Source of the DNA: Angomonas deanei
Taxonomy: Eukaryota > Euglenozoa > Kinetoplastea > Trypanosomatida > Trypanosomatidae
Reading direction: 5' to 3'
DNA: 64,000 bases
Assembly (NCBI GenBank): GCA_903995115.1
Contig: LR877151.1
Location: 62,001-126,000, forward strand
Below, piece by piece: positions 1-9,497 of this stretch (the stretch's first letter is position 1; every line of letters begins with the position of its first letter). Below the pieces are notes generated by a model. It did no database searches. It saw only the letters and a list, made by a program, of their open reading frames with translations, and was not told the origin of the DNA. The position numbers and the translations under genes are program-made.

Positions 1-676
1 GGCGGCTCCGCCTCCTTTCGAGGAGCGCCGCGGGGTTGGGCGACGCCACCAACAGTACTTTGAAGAGCTGTGTGGTGTCATTTTCTTCTAAACGCTCTTC
101 CGTCCCTTGTGCGGGTTCCACTTTACTAGGGGCACGTTTGGGACTAGGGATCGGAGGAGGAAACGCCTTCCGGGTCTCTTTAGGGGAGTCCATGCGAGTG
201 GCAGTTCCAGCTTTCGCCACACGTTGAGTAGGCGTGTCCTTACTAGGGGAGGTGAAACTTTGGTCAGCGCCCGCCGTCATGGTGCTTTGTTCCGATCTAC
301 TCTTATCTAGTACGTCTCTAGCACTATCGAGGACGGCTCTAGAGCGTTCGATTAGGTTGGACATACTAACCGCACCGCCGGAGCGGGAAGGGGATGACGT
401 CGTACTATTGACTGGTTTCGCACGGTCCAAACTACTATGGTCGGTGGAGCGCGTGGGGGTGTGGCACCCCATCGGCGGCGCATTGAACGGGATAACCCGA
501 TCGGTTGGGGTGAGCACCGCGACTGGTTCTTTTTTGGACGATGGTTTGAAGACAGAGGAGGTCATGTGAGCGGCATTGGGAAAGCGTGAAAATCCCTCCG
601 ACGCATCAAATTCGGGTTCGTCTCTACTTTGCGATAAGTCGCCGAAGCGTTGCGACAGGTAGGGGTTGGATATCAT
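1..676 (-). CDS. Ser/Thr/Pro-rich protein of unknown function, 3' end cut by the window edge
   Basis: A minus-strand frame stays open from the ATG at 674-676 to the left edge of the window (225 codons) and is therefore only the N-terminal part of a gene. An in-frame TGA at 689-691 lies just upstream of the ATG. The protein starts MISNPYLSQRFGDLSQSRDE and is low-complexity: rich in Ser, Thr, Pro and Lys, with SPSR, SPSK and SPK motifs that would suit proline-directed kinases, and a short charged helical patch near residues 105-130 (SNLIERSRAVLDSARDVLDK). It is followed by a run of Arg at the edge. No domain is recognised. A polypyrimidine tract (about 713-750) lies upstream, so it has its own splice signal. 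The last gene of this window in transcription order. Function unknown; that it is coding is fairly sure. Confidence 0.7.
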   Translation of the reverse strand, partial: MISNPYLSQRFGDLSQSRDEPEFDASEGFSRFPNAAHMTSSVFKPSSKKEPVAVLTPTDRVIPFNAPPMGCHTPTRSTDHSSLDRAKPVNSTTSSPSRSGGAVSMSNLIERSRAVLDSARDVLDKSRSEQSTMTAGADQSFTSPSKDTPTQRVAKAGTATRMDSPKETRKAFPPPIPSPKRAPSKVEPAQGTEERLEENDTTQLFKVLLVASPNPAALLERRRSR

Positions 677-1011
677 GGGCAGCTTCCATCATATTTAGGG
701 ATACGGGTAGCAAAAAAAAAAAAAAAACAGCAGGAGAGAGGGGGAACATGAAAGAGCAAGGTACACTGTTTGTCCCACTGCAAGAGGCATTGTCCTAAAT
801 GAAGAGCGCACACAAGAACAATATGCATTATCAAAGTAGTACATTATGTTTGTCCAATTATCATTTATACGAAAAATTAATGGTTATATATAAAACAATA
901 AAAAAAAGTTAACATAAAATATGAAATCAAAACAAAACAAAAAAAATTAATTTCGCAAGTGAACCATGAATAGAAAGAATTCATTGCACTTTTTATATTA
1001 TTTTATTGTTC
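677..1011. other. Intergenic region, trans-splicing signal for the edge gene
   Basis: The left part holds a 15-16 base A run followed by purines (about 711-750), which on the minus strand is a long polypyrimidine tract, with an AG (GGAAG) about 10 bases before the ATG at 676. The rest (800-1011) is very AT-rich and is the 3' UTR and polyadenylation zone of the PABP gene. No gene or structured RNA seen. Confidence 0.6.
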
Positions 1012-2616
1012 TTACTGTCTCGTCTCGCTGTCGCGAAGGACGCAAAGTGCCTCCGTAATGTTGTTCACGAGGAGGGCTTGGTTGTTGAGCATCATGAGCA
1101 CATCCTTCGGGTCCTTCTCCAACAGCATACCCGTCACCTTCGCGCAGTTATCCGGGGTGGTGTCATACACCTTCACGTACAAGCGATCACCCAAAGCAGA
1201 ACGCTTCTCCTCGGCCGACATGGACTCCAAGTCGTGAAGGGTGATGGGGGGCAGCGGTGGGGTCTCCGGGGCTTGGCCGGGAGACAGGGTGGGGGTCGCA
1301 GACACAGGGGCGGCGGCAGGGACAGGGGAGGAGGCGGCCTGCTGCTGGTGACCTTGCGCACGACCGCGCCCGCGGGGAGCTCTCTGCTGGCCAGCCACAT
1401 ACGGGACCTGCTGGTGCATCTGGCGCATCATCATCTGCAGACGTTGCTGGAACTGCATACGAAGCATCGTGTAACGCTGGTCGCGGCGCTGGGCAATGTT
1501 CACAATAAGCGGCTTTCCGTTCAGCATACGGCCATTCATCTCACGAAGGGCGGCGTTGGCTTGGTCGGCGTCGGTGAAGCTCACGAAACCGAACCCGCGG
1601 CTCACACCGTTGGCATCCGTCATCACACGGCAACTCTTGATTTCGCCGTACTCCTTGAACAGCTCGTGCAGGTTTTCGTCGGTGCACTCGGGGTCAAAGT
1701 TGCGGACATAGAGGTTGTTACCGAGAGACTGGGTCTGCATGTACTTCTGGCGGAGCGCAATCAGACGCTCGCTGCGGGGCTGGGCACGCTGCACGTAGAG
1801 CTTCTCACCAGGGGCGGAAATACCCTCAATGTGGCTGTCGTGCATCGCCTCAATGGCTTTCACGGCGTCATCGTGCTTCTCAAAGTTACAGAAAGCGAAC
1901 ACGCGGCCGTTCTTGTCCTTGCAAGTAGCGGAAGACGTAATACCACCGAACTTGGAGAAGAACTTCTCAATGAGGTCCTTGTCCACGCTGGGGATCACCT
2001 GCTTAATGTAGACGTTGGTGAAGTTGGCGACGAGTGCGGCAAGACGGGCATTGCGACGGATAAAGTTGGCCACGTACAGGGCCTGCTTTTCCGCGTTCGC
2101 GTGGTCCGGCTTTCCGTTCATGTTCTCGATGGCGTCCTTCGCCGACTTCTCATCCTTGAAGTGGACGAATCCGTATCCTCTGCTGTTGCCCTCCTCGTCC
2201 GACATGACCTTGCACGACAGAACAGAGCCAAATTTCTTGAAAATGTCATTCAAGGATTTGCTATCCACGTCCTTGTCGAGGTTCTTGACGAAGACGTTTC
2301 CGTTACCACTGTAACGAAGGGCGGGGTCACGCTGTTGCCACATCAGCCGGACACACTTGTCACCCACTCGGGTAAAGTTCAGCGTCTCGATGGCCTTCTC
2401 CGCATCGGGGGCGGAGTCAAAGTTGACGTAGCCGTAACCGAGGGAGCGGTTGGTAATCATATCGCGGCAGACGCGAACGTTGATGATGGTACCGAAGGGC
2501 TTGAAGAGCTCCACCAGCTGTGGTTCATTCACAGTGGGGTCCAAGTCACCAACGTAAACGGACGCAATTTGAATCGGTTTGTTCGACTGAACAGCGGCGT
2601 CAGCGGTGGTGGCCAT
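1012..2616 (-). CDS. PABP2: Poly(A)-binding protein, PABP2 type
   Basis: Cytoplasmic poly(A)-binding protein that coats mRNA tails and links them to translation and decay factors. The 534 residues hold four RRMs: about 18-95 (RNP2 VYVGDL, RNP1 LGYGYVNF), 106-183 (VFVKNL, RGYGFVHF), 200-278 (VYIKQV, GRVFAFCNF) and 301-376 (LYVRNF, RGFGFVSF). A linker rich in Gln, Met and Pro with an RGRGR patch (about 380-455) leads to a C-terminal MLLE/PABC domain (about 457-532) with the core KVTGMLLE, which in the family binds PAM2 peptides. Length and order match canonical PABP. The long insert between RRM2 and RRM3 (NFIRRNARLAALVANF) is the pattern I know from the kinetoplastid PABP2 branch. The start is the first ATG. 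Strong codon bias makes the opposite strand open over the whole gene; that is a shadow. Confidence 0.95.
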   Translation of the reverse strand: MATTADAAVQSNKPIQIASVYVGDLDPTVNEPQLVELFKPFGTIINVRVCRDMITNRSLGYGYVNFDSAPDAEKAIETLNFTRVGDKCVRLMWQQRDPALRYSGNGNVFVKNLDKDVDSKSLNDIFKKFGSVLSCKVMSDEEGNSRGYGFVHFKDEKSAKDAIENMNGKPDHANAEKQALYVANFIRRNARLAALVANFTNVYIKQVIPSVDKDLIEKFFSKFGGITSSATCKDKNGRVFAFCNFEKHDDAVKAIEAMHDSHIEGISAPGEKLYVQRAQPRSERLIALRQKYMQTQSLGNNLYVRNFDPECTDENLHELFKEYGEIKSCRVMTDANGVSRGFGFVSFTDADQANAALREMNGRMLNGKPLIVNIAQRRDQRYTMLRMQFQQRLQMMMRQMHQQVPYVAGQQRAPRGRGRAQGHQQQAASSPVPAAAPVSATPTLSPGQAPETPPLPPITLHDLESMSAEEKRSALGDRLYVKVYDTTPDNCAKVTGMLLEKDPKDVLMMLNNQALLVNNITEALCVLRDSETRQ

Positions 2617-2896
2617 TTTGAAGCGAGTATCAAGGTATGTGTTATTTAAAAATATAAATTATTAACTTCTTGCTAATGAACTGGCCAGCCGTACAAAAGG
2701 AAGAAGGAAAAAAAGAAACCGTTTTAAATTCTCAGCAAAGCCAACAAAATAAAGAGCTGCACAAAACAAAGTGAAACAAATGAGCAAAGGGTATTATAGT
2801 ACAGAATGAAAAAAAAAAAAAAAAGTCATACTATACAAATACACACACAAACAAAACTGTACAAGGGAAAATAATAAAAAAAAAAAATGTCCCGCA

Positions 2897-4231
2897 CTAG
2901 GGAAGTAATTCTAAGATGTAATCTACAAACTGGGCTTCGGCGGGGGAATTCATCGATTCCGACAGCTCTTCTACCGAACAGCAGATGTCCAACGGCACAC
3001 AGCCTTGCGACACCACCCAGGAGAAAAATGTGTCTCGAGTTAACGGACAGTCATTGAAATTGTGAATCGGCTGCTCTCGAATGTGACGGACCAGCTTTTC
3101 TTGCAAAGCCCTTACCGCCACCACAGAAAGAGCCGCCGCATCATCGGACGGTGAAAAGGCCAACACCTGGTTGCAGAGGTTCTCCCGCTCCTGTCGGTCT
3201 GCCAACAGCAGTGCTTCCCGCGTCCATATGCTGTCGAGCGGTGCGCCAGTCGCCGTATCATTGTGCTTGGGCCCGCGCAGATAGCCCATACGGGGCAGCG
3301 TGACAGCCGACTGCGCACGGCCGTCTCCTCTATACTTCTTCTTCTCCGCCACCAAGTTCTTACAGTGCTCGCGCCACTGGAGAAAGTCCTCCAGCTCTCC
3401 GTGTTTTCTGTACCGGCAGTGCTCAAAGGAGTGCGTGTTACGACGGAGGTTCTCCTTTGCCGTTGTGGAGGACTGTTCCAGCTCCATGGCGTCACGGGCG
3501 ATGAGCTCCATTGGGGGGACCGCAATGGCGGCGTACACGTGATAACTTTCCACCTTCTCGCTCAGAACGGCATTCAACCATCCTTGTGGATGGCCGTCAG
3601 AGTCGGGAGGGACCGGTGGTGTGTCGGCTGACAGCGGTCGAAACCGACAGTTTCGTAGGCGAGCCACTCTCTTGTTGGCAGCAGGGTTGGCCGGTGTGAA
3701 AGGCTTGTGAACCTTCATGGATGCACCGTCCCACTGTTGAATGTTTTCTGTCAGTTTGTCCCTATAAACACTCTCGCGCTTGACGGACTGGACACTGCGG
3801 AAGCTCGCATACGAACGGGAGACGGAACGGTTCATCGAGGAGGCGCGGGACAGCGTTTTGTGAGGAGAGTTCAACTTGTTGCTCCGCTTCTGTTCTCTGT
3901 GCTCAAGATAATCGAGCTGCGTTTTTAGCATGTTAAGAGGGGTTTCTGTGACACTCGTCCGCTCCATATTCGCGGCAAGGGCACCAGCGGTATGTTGTTG
4001 GGTGTGGTGCTGTTGCAGGTGGCGAGGTTTTGACTTTTCAATGAAAACAGCCGTATTGCCGCACCCTTCTGTCAGCTGAAACCGACCCGTCGATGAGGAA
4101 GAACTTTCATTCGTGCGAAGCCGATTCGAGCACGAGTCATGTCGGGGAGCCCCTTTGTGAATGGAGCTGTATATTCGCGTGTAGTATAGTGTAGGGTCCG
4201 TCCTGGAGGGGGACCTAGATGTTTCCGTCAT
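2897..4231 (-). CDS. Conserved-looking hypothetical protein, 444 aa
   Basis: Not recognised. The first ~180 residues are Ser/Arg/Lys-rich and probably disordered (SRSPSRTDPT, SSSSTGRF, RSVSRSYASFRSVQSVKRE). The C-terminal half is more ordered: an acidic/aromatic helical stretch near residues 235-310 (MELIARDAMELEQSS, then HCRYRKHGELEDFLQWREHC), and a final helical segment ending in a short acidic tail (QFVDYILELLP). The basic, Ser-rich N-terminus and Arg-Ser-Val repeats would suit a cytoskeleton- or RNA-associated protein, but that is only inference. The single ATG at 4229-4231 follows AT-rich sequence. It lies between PABP2 and a 927-residue unknown protein in the same transcription unit, which says nothing about its job. 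Confidence 0.65.
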   Translation of the reverse strand: MTETSRSPSRTDPTLYYTRIYSSIHKGAPRHDSCSNRLRTNESSSSSTGRFQLTEGCGNTAVFIEKSKPRHLQQHHTQQHTAGALAANMERTSVTETPLNMLKTQLDYLEHREQKRSNKLNSPHKTLSRASSMNRSVSRSYASFRSVQSVKRESVYRDKLTENIQQWDGASMKVHKPFTPANPAANKRVARLRNCRFRPLSADTPPVPPDSDGHPQGWLNAVLSEKVESYHVYAAIAVPPMELIARDAMELEQSSTTAKENLRRNTHSFEHCRYRKHGELEDFLQWREHCKNLVAEKKKYRGDGRAQSAVTLPRMGYLRGPKHNDTATGAPLDSIWTREALLLADRQERENLCNQVLAFSPSDDAAALSVVAVRALQEKLVRHIREQPIHNFNDCPLTRDTFFSWVVSQGCVPLDICCSVEELSESMNSPAEAQFVDYILELLP

Positions 4232-4446
4232 TTTCCGTGTTTCTAATGGATGTCACTATAGGTGGATTGAAAAGGAGAGCGAGAGAGATCTTTTTTTAAT
4301 ACATGGCAATGACAGTTAGCCACCGCACTACATACAAGAACTGTATTCACTGATACACAAGAACGTAAAGTTGATTAATGTTAGATAGATAGATATATAA
4401 TATGTGTAATGAATGTTAATACGGCAGTAACGACAACCTAATCATT

Positions 4447-7230
4447 TTAATCGGTCTGCAGTTCCTCCACCAAACGTTTCGTGAGCGTGTTATTAGAGAG
4501 CGTTTGACAATACAATAAAATCTTCTCTCCGTGCGCCGCCTCTCGACGGCTCCGCAGCAGATGCGCCTTTTCGCCAGAACTGGAAGCGTCCTCCACCGTC
4601 GCAACGCGTGTCAACTCACGGTCCAGCATTCTCACCTCTCTGGCCAGCAAGGCACCGGCACGCAGCACAAGTTGCTCCTTCACCACCTTGAGGTCTAACA
4701 GTAAAATCAGACTGCTCGCGTCTTCCTCCTCCATGAGCTGTTGAGAGGTCGTCAAGCCGGCGATGTGTTGTTCGAGGTATGCTTCGTATACCCTATACAA
4801 GTCGCACCGCACCAGACCTATCCCCTCCAGTGCCCCCAGCAGGTAGACGGCTTGCAACGGCGACACGAGGGAATGCAAATACCTTTCCTCTGCCATTTTT
4901 TCCATGATCGGTTGTTTTTCCACGCGAAGCACCCAGGCGGAGATCAAACTATCGAGAAGAATATCTTTTTCACGGCTGGTGTTCAGTCCCTCCCACATGC
5001 TCAGACCACGCTCTAGTGTTCGTTTGGACTCCTTATAAAGCTCCTCCTCCTGGTCGCCCCCACTTGCCGCGAGAAACGACAGTACGGTGGCATACGCACA
5101 GACGGTGGATGGTGTCTGTAAGGTGTCGGCCGTGATGAGCGCGTCGCGCCACACCATTCGAAGCACGTCCACGAAAGGCTCAAACCGGCAAAATCGCATC
5201 ACGCGCAGGAGATCTACACAGGCCTCTGTCGCTGCGGGGGACGCCCCCAACGCCTCTGGGGTTTGCCTTCCTAGAACACTGCAGGCACACTCCAGTAAAA
5301 CGGGGGATATTTGCTCCCTCCCAGTCAACTGGAGAAGGGACGACAGCACCCGGGACAGCTGTGGCATGGTGGTCTCCTCGCGGAGCACTTTCCGAGTCAA
5401 GACCATTTCAATCTGACTAAAGCTGCTGGGGATAAACCTGCACTCCGCGAGTCCCTCCAACAAGGCTACGACGCTCTCCGTCGAGCAGTCTTTCTGCAAC
5501 TCTACCGCTATAGAGTGGCCGACGGCGGAGAAGAGCCGCTCGTACTGCCGCCTCACGTCCGTCTCTGGTTTGTCGCGAATGAGTTTGGCGAGAAGCGGTA
5601 GAACGTGAATAATATCCGCAAGGTGCATCACCCCCTTTCCCAATGCCGTTCGATGGGCAATGTGCTGCACCAGATCCGCCACCAACTGCGAGGAAGGAGT
5701 CTCCGCGCCGGTCGCCTCGAGCCGCTGGAGCAGTCCACTCAAAATAGCCGATGCACGCGGCCCAAGAAGTGCGAAGCGGAGCCCTTGCGCATTTTCAATT
5801 CCCACTTTTCCGTGAACCTGAACGTCCTTGTGAGCGTGTTCGGCATACTTTTGTGCTTCCACAAATGGAATGTTCTCTTCGTCGCTCATCACCACCGTTT
5901 GGGGTCCGCCCAACTTGTACAGCAGGTACTGGCACCGCGCGACGCCGGCCTGGATGGCACGTTGTATGTTGGCCCTGTCACGCTCAAAGTCCGCTGGCGT
6001 CTGGTGGAAAAAGGCCTTATTCTGCTCCTTTAGGTGCACCAGAAATGTCATGAGCGTGCACAGCTCTGATTCGTCTACATTTCTCAACGCGTCCTGTTCA
6101 CCAAAGAGAGTTGGGGAGCACAGCCGCGCGAACGCCTGCAGTCTTTCACTTTCCGTCACGGTGCCCGCCGCATCGCTAAACCGGAAAATGTTCGTGTCCT
6201 CCATCGCCGTTAGAACGGCCATCACTCGGATGGCATCCTTCACCCGGAGGATCGGAGGAATGTGTCGCACCAGCGCGTCCACCTCCGTCCCGGAGCGGAA
6301 AAAAGACGACAGCTTCACATTGTGATGGAGACACAGGGAACTAGAGGAAATAAATCGGTTGACAATGGTGTTCAGATCCTCCGCCCCTTCACTGGCCGAG
6401 AAGAAGCGCTCCCCTCCTCCCTCCCGTCGCACCTGCTCCGACAGGGCGGTCACCTCCCTGTGCAAGTCAAGCGGCAAAAAGTCTTCTTTCCCCGCAAAGT
6501 GGTACGGATGGTACTTGCGGACGCAGAACGTGGACGCCGCCTCCAGCCACACCAAGGACTGCAACATTTCTGCCGCCGAGAGCGAGGGGACCACTGCCGC
6601 CCCTTCACCGTCACCGGGTTCGGTGGGCCACAACAACGTGCGCACATCTTCAAAGCGGTGACGAATGGAAAGCCAATGGCGTACGCGGGCCGATTTCCGG
6701 TCAAACATTTCATAATCTGGGCCGTTATTCAGCTCGGTGTAGGTCATGGAATTTTTCATCCCGCTCGTATCCATCAGCACATACTCCTTGCACAAGTGAA
6801 GAAAGGACGCATGGAGTTGCTGCAAGGTGGTGGCATCCACCTCCACCGAACTTTCACCGGAGGCCGCGGTGACCGACGACTTCTGTAGTATCTCGTCCAC
6901 CTCCGTAGGCATGTCCTCCTCCAGGTCGCCGACGTCGCAGTAGCTCGTGTCCACCTCCTTCCACCCCTCCAGCGAAGGAGAGTTCATGAGGACGGCGGGG
7001 TGCGTTATTTCAGAGACGGGCACGGAAAACTCGAACGTCCGTCCAGTCGTGTTGGTGTACCGGATCTTTGTGGTGTTGGGGACGTGGCGGGGGATGCCCT
7101 CATTTTTGGGGTGCTTCACAACGAACTGTTGATTATCGCGCACCTTAGCCCCCATGGGATTCTTTCTTCCGCCTACAGTAAATTGTCTTGACGTGCTCAA
7201 CACACTACGGATCGTTTTCGCCCTTCGCAT
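4447..7230 (-). CDS. Large helical protein of unknown function, possibly mitochondrial, 927 aa
   Basis: A long, mostly helical protein with no recognised motif. The frame opens at 7341, but those first residues (FFFLVDL and a Lys run) translate the polypyrimidine tract and 5' UTR, so I place the start at the ATG 7228-7230. The mature start MRRAKTIRSVLSTSRQFTVG is basic, without acidic residues, and rich in Arg and Ser, as in mitochondrial presequences. The middle and C-terminal parts are repeated amphipathic helices with Leu spacing (for example LLQRLEATG, VLPLLAKLIRDK, VALLEGLAECRF, LLRVMRFCRFEP), resembling the alpha-solenoid proteins of kinetoplastid mitochondrial RNA metabolism. That resemblance is an inference from composition only; no PPR or RAP consensus could be called by eye. 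Confidence 0.7.
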   Translation of the reverse strand: MRRAKTIRSVLSTSRQFTVGGRKNPMGAKVRDNQQFVVKHPKNEGIPRHVPNTTKIRYTNTTGRTFEFSVPVSEITHPAVLMNSPSLEGWKEVDTSYCDVGDLEEDMPTEVDEILQKSSVTAASGESSVEVDATTLQQLHASFLHLCKEYVLMDTSGMKNSMTYTELNNGPDYEMFDRKSARVRHWLSIRHRFEDVRTLLWPTEPGDGEGAAVVPSLSAAEMLQSLVWLEAASTFCVRKYHPYHFAGKEDFLPLDLHREVTALSEQVRREGGGERFFSASEGAEDLNTIVNRFISSSSLCLHHNVKLSSFFRSGTEVDALVRHIPPILRVKDAIRVMAVLTAMEDTNIFRFSDAAGTVTESERLQAFARLCSPTLFGEQDALRNVDESELCTLMTFLVHLKEQNKAFFHQTPADFERDRANIQRAIQAGVARCQYLLYKLGGPQTVVMSDEENIPFVEAQKYAEHAHKDVQVHGKVGIENAQGLRFALLGPRASAILSGLLQRLEATGAETPSSQLVADLVQHIAHRTALGKGVMHLADIIHVLPLLAKLIRDKPETDVRRQYERLFSAVGHSIAVELQKDCSTESVVALLEGLAECRFIPSSFSQIEMVLTRKVLREETTMPQLSRVLSSLLQLTGREQISPVLLECACSVLGRQTPEALGASPAATEACVDLLRVMRFCRFEPFVDVLRMVWRDALITADTLQTPSTVCAYATVLSFLAASGGDQEEELYKESKRTLERGLSMWEGLNTSREKDILLDSLISAWVLRVEKQPIMEKMAEERYLHSLVSPLQAVYLLGALEGIGLVRCDLYRVYEAYLEQHIAGLTTSQQLMEEEDASSLILLLDLKVVKEQLVLRAGALLAREVRMLDRELTRVATVEDASSSGEKAHLLRSRREAAHGEKILLYCQTLSNNTLTKRLVEELQTD

Positions 7231-7550
7231 TGTGCTCTCTTCTTCCGCTTTTTTTTTTTTTTTTTGGTTTATTCGAGTTGCTTGATGTGTTCGAAGATCA
7301 ACAAGAAAAAAAAAAGAGGAAAATACTGGTCCACAGCACATACTATCATACCAAAACTAGCGTACGACGGATAAACGTAGCGCGGTTGCTTCTTTTTTTT
7401 TTTTTTTTCACTTTTCATTTTCACAATCCAGTGCAAAACACTGCAGACAATATAATTTACATACACATCTTTACACACAAACATCCGATAACTTCATTTA
7501 CAATGGTACTTGGTGGGCCGTTCTTTTCCTATTTTTAGGTCCACCGCTCC
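7231..7550. other. Intergenic region between the LF4/MOK-like kinase and the 927-aa protein
   Basis: Holds the splice signal of the 927-aa gene (about 7281-7321) and two T-rich stretches on the plus strand (7251-7265 and 7393-7409). The rest is AT-rich 3' UTR of the kinase gene. Nothing else seen. Confidence 0.5.
7281..7321 (-). promoter_or_regulatory. Trans-splicing signal of the 927-aa gene
   Basis: On the minus strand a pyrimidine tract (7305-7321) is followed by the first AG at 7282-7281 (CATCAAG), about 50 bases before the ATG at 7230. It decides the start: the upstream in-frame ATG at 7341 lies before the tract and would be removed by splicing. Confidence 0.55.
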
Positions 7551-8625
7551 TCACGTTAGTTTAGGGAGACTAGTGCGCTTCCCCCCGTCGTGGGTTGGTG
7601 TCAGGGCCGCCAGTTCATGTGCCGCGAGGCGTGGAATATTCGTGAGTGTATTGTTGGCACTGTCGATCGTGGGAAGGGCGGGTTTGGTCCCACCGCTGGT
7701 ACCGCGCTCCTTCGCCCGCTTGTGTGCCTTTCGCCGGTTTCGGTCTGCCTCCCGCATTTCCTTAAAGTACGGGTGGCGGAGGGCGTCCTTGGCGGTGCAC
7801 CGTTCGTTTTCGTCGTAGGCTAACATTTTCTTTAGTAGGTCCCAATGCCGTGTCGGAGAGGTTTGGTGCCAACTTCTTCAGACCCGTCCCCTGTCGGACA
7901 GGAAAGTCCACCGTGTTCATGTGGCTACCCTTCTCCTTGAGCGCCGCTAGCAGCTCCGGCGGGGGGGACCCCAGCACACTGTGAATACGATTCACCTGGT
8001 CCACCTCGTTGGAGCCGGCAAACAACGGAACGAGGGTCGCCATCTCAAAAAAGACACACCCCGCACTCCAAATATCCATCTTGTAGGAGTAATACCCATC
8101 CGTCATTAAACACTCCGGGGCACGGTACCACCTCGTCGAGATATACTCCGTGAAGGGTTGGTTCGCGTGCGTCCCCCGGCACGACCCAAAGTCGGCGAGT
8201 TTGACGAGATCATCGGTAATGAGAACGTTTTCTGGTTTGATATCGCGGTGGAAAAGACCGTGAGAGTGCGCGTGTTCGATGCCTTTTAGGAATTGGTACA
8301 TGTAATTGACAATTTTTTCTTCTGGTAAAAATTGTTTTTTGTCCCTAATCAGCTCGTAAAGGTTCTTTTCCATATACTCGAACACAATGGCGAGTCGGCC
8401 GGAGTTTTTGTCAAACAAGACTTCCACGAGGTTGACGATATTGTCGTGCGGCCCAATCTTACGAATTCCGTGTATTTCTCGAATATCGTAGGCATCTATT
8501 TTGGATTCAAACCGTTTTTTAAAACATTTGATCGCTACCAGTTGTTTGGTTTCCTTGTTTTGCGCCTTGAGCACTTCACTAAATGTACCTTCGCCACTTT
8601 TGCCTAGTATTTGATATTTCTGCAT
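7551..8625 (-). CDS. LF4/MOK (RCK family) protein kinase, interrupted by a one-base frameshift
   Basis: Serine/threonine kinase of the RCK group related to MAPKs; LF4/MOK members limit flagellum length. Visible are the Gly loop GKSGEGTFSEV, catalytic loop HRDIKPEN, DFG, an activation loop with TEY followed by STRWYRAPE, and the MOK-like stretch YSYKMDIWSAGCVFFEMA. The frame that opens the gene fails after KKLAPNLSDTALG. The following residues LLKKMLAYDENERCTAKDALRHPYF, the normal kinase C-lobe end, continue in another frame to 7551. The switch lies at the GGG of 7841-7843 on the minus strand: with two G the frame would read through. This could be a true lesion or a consensus error. The start is the ATG at 8623-8625, since the frame upstream has only a TTG at 8650-8652. 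The tail after the kinase domain is short and basic. Confidence 0.85.
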
Positions 8626-8957
8626 TCTATGTCGTATGGTCGTCAGATGCAACGCACACTAACGCCAATGAAAAACAGAAGGAGAGATAGAACGGTAGTC
8701 ATATTAACTTCTACACATACCACCGTAAAACACAAAAGAACGTTCCATCACGGGGAGACACAATGCAAGTGAAGTGCCACACGCGCAATATAACCAAAAT
8801 TTTAGTTCGATACAAATCTATTAATCTTGCAATAACAATGAAAAAAAAAAAAATTAATCTACACTAATGGTATTTCTTTTTTAATATTTCCGTTTCTTTA
8901 AAAAAATTGTCATTGGTTTGCTCTCGTCTTCTTCTGTTTACACCTCGTGTGGCGCCC
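8626..8957. other. Intergenic region between SFT2 and the kinase
   Basis: AT-rich sequence with a 12-base A run near 8840-8852 and other purine-rich stretches that can serve as splice signal for the kinase and polyadenylation zone for SFT2. No further feature seen. Confidence 0.45.
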
Positions 8958-9419
8958 TCACTTGCTCAGGGCGCCACTAATTGCGTTCTTCACACAGTCC
9001 CTAGCAAACGGAATGTAGGAAAGGAAGTACCACCACATGGCAACGTACTGTATGAGGCAGCAGAAAATGACCGCAATCCCATTCTTCAAGAGGACGGCCG
9101 CCAATATCGTGAGAATCATGGTGACAATGTACACCGCAGACGCAATCCACCGACCCTCGTTGAACATATTTTTAATCTGTTTCACCGGTCCACAGAGAAA
9201 CAGGGAGCCGGAGATACTGATGAGATTGCCAATCGTAAAGAGGACACCGAAGAAGACGTAATCCTGCAGAAACACGGACACCCAACTCAAAATGGAAAAG
9301 ATGAACCCTAACACCAGACAGCCCCCCGCACCGTAGAGACGCTGTTTGAAGGTCAGGGAGGGGCAGAGACTCTCATTCTCGCTGCTGCTGATGTCACCAA
9401 TGTTAATGATGGACGTCAT
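8958..9419 (-). CDS. SFT2: SFT2-family vesicle transport membrane protein
   Basis: Small tetraspanning membrane protein of the Got1/SFT2 family, which in yeast and plants supports fusion of endosome-derived vesicles with the Golgi. The 153 residues have a short polar N-terminus, the family-like motif LTFKQRLYGAGGCLVLGF, then four hydrophobic segments at about residues 38-58, 63-83, 98-120 and 123-143, with GNLISISGSLFLCGPVKQIK between the second and third, which is the SFT2 signature region. The frame extends further upstream, but those residues are Phe-rich translation of the polypyrimidine tract, so the start is the ATG at 9417-9419, about 28 bases after an AG acceptor. The cytosolic tail is short and basic. 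Confidence 0.85.
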   Translation of the reverse strand: MTSIINIGDISSSENESLCPSLTFKQRLYGAGGCLVLGFIFSILSWVSVFLQDYVFFGVLFTIGNLISISGSLFLCGPVKQIKNMFNEGRWIASAVYIVTMILTILAAVLLKNGIAVIFCCLIQYVAMWWYFLSYIPFARDCVKNAISGALSK

Positions 9420-9447
9420 GAAAGAGGGATGGATTGAAGTCGAAAAG

Positions 9448-9497
9448 CTTGGGAAAAAAAAAAAATAGAAAAAAAAAACGAAAAGAGAGAAGAGAAT
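9448..9497 (-). promoter_or_regulatory. Trans-splicing signal of the SFT2 gene
   Basis: Minus strand: a pyrimidine-rich stretch of about 45 bases, broken only by single purines, ends in CCCAAG with the AG at 9449-9448, giving a 5' UTR of about 28 bases. Confidence 0.6.

Noticed and set aside
1006-2649. Plus-strand open frame of 547 codons across the PABP2 gene
   Set aside because: It is antisense to a clearly conserved gene; strong codon bias of that gene removes stop codons on the opposite strand. The protein is Val/His/Leu-rich without any motif.
7231-7341. N-terminal 37-residue extension of the 927-aa protein
   Set aside because: It reads through the polypyrimidine tract (FFFLV) and a Lys run, and precedes the likely splice acceptor.
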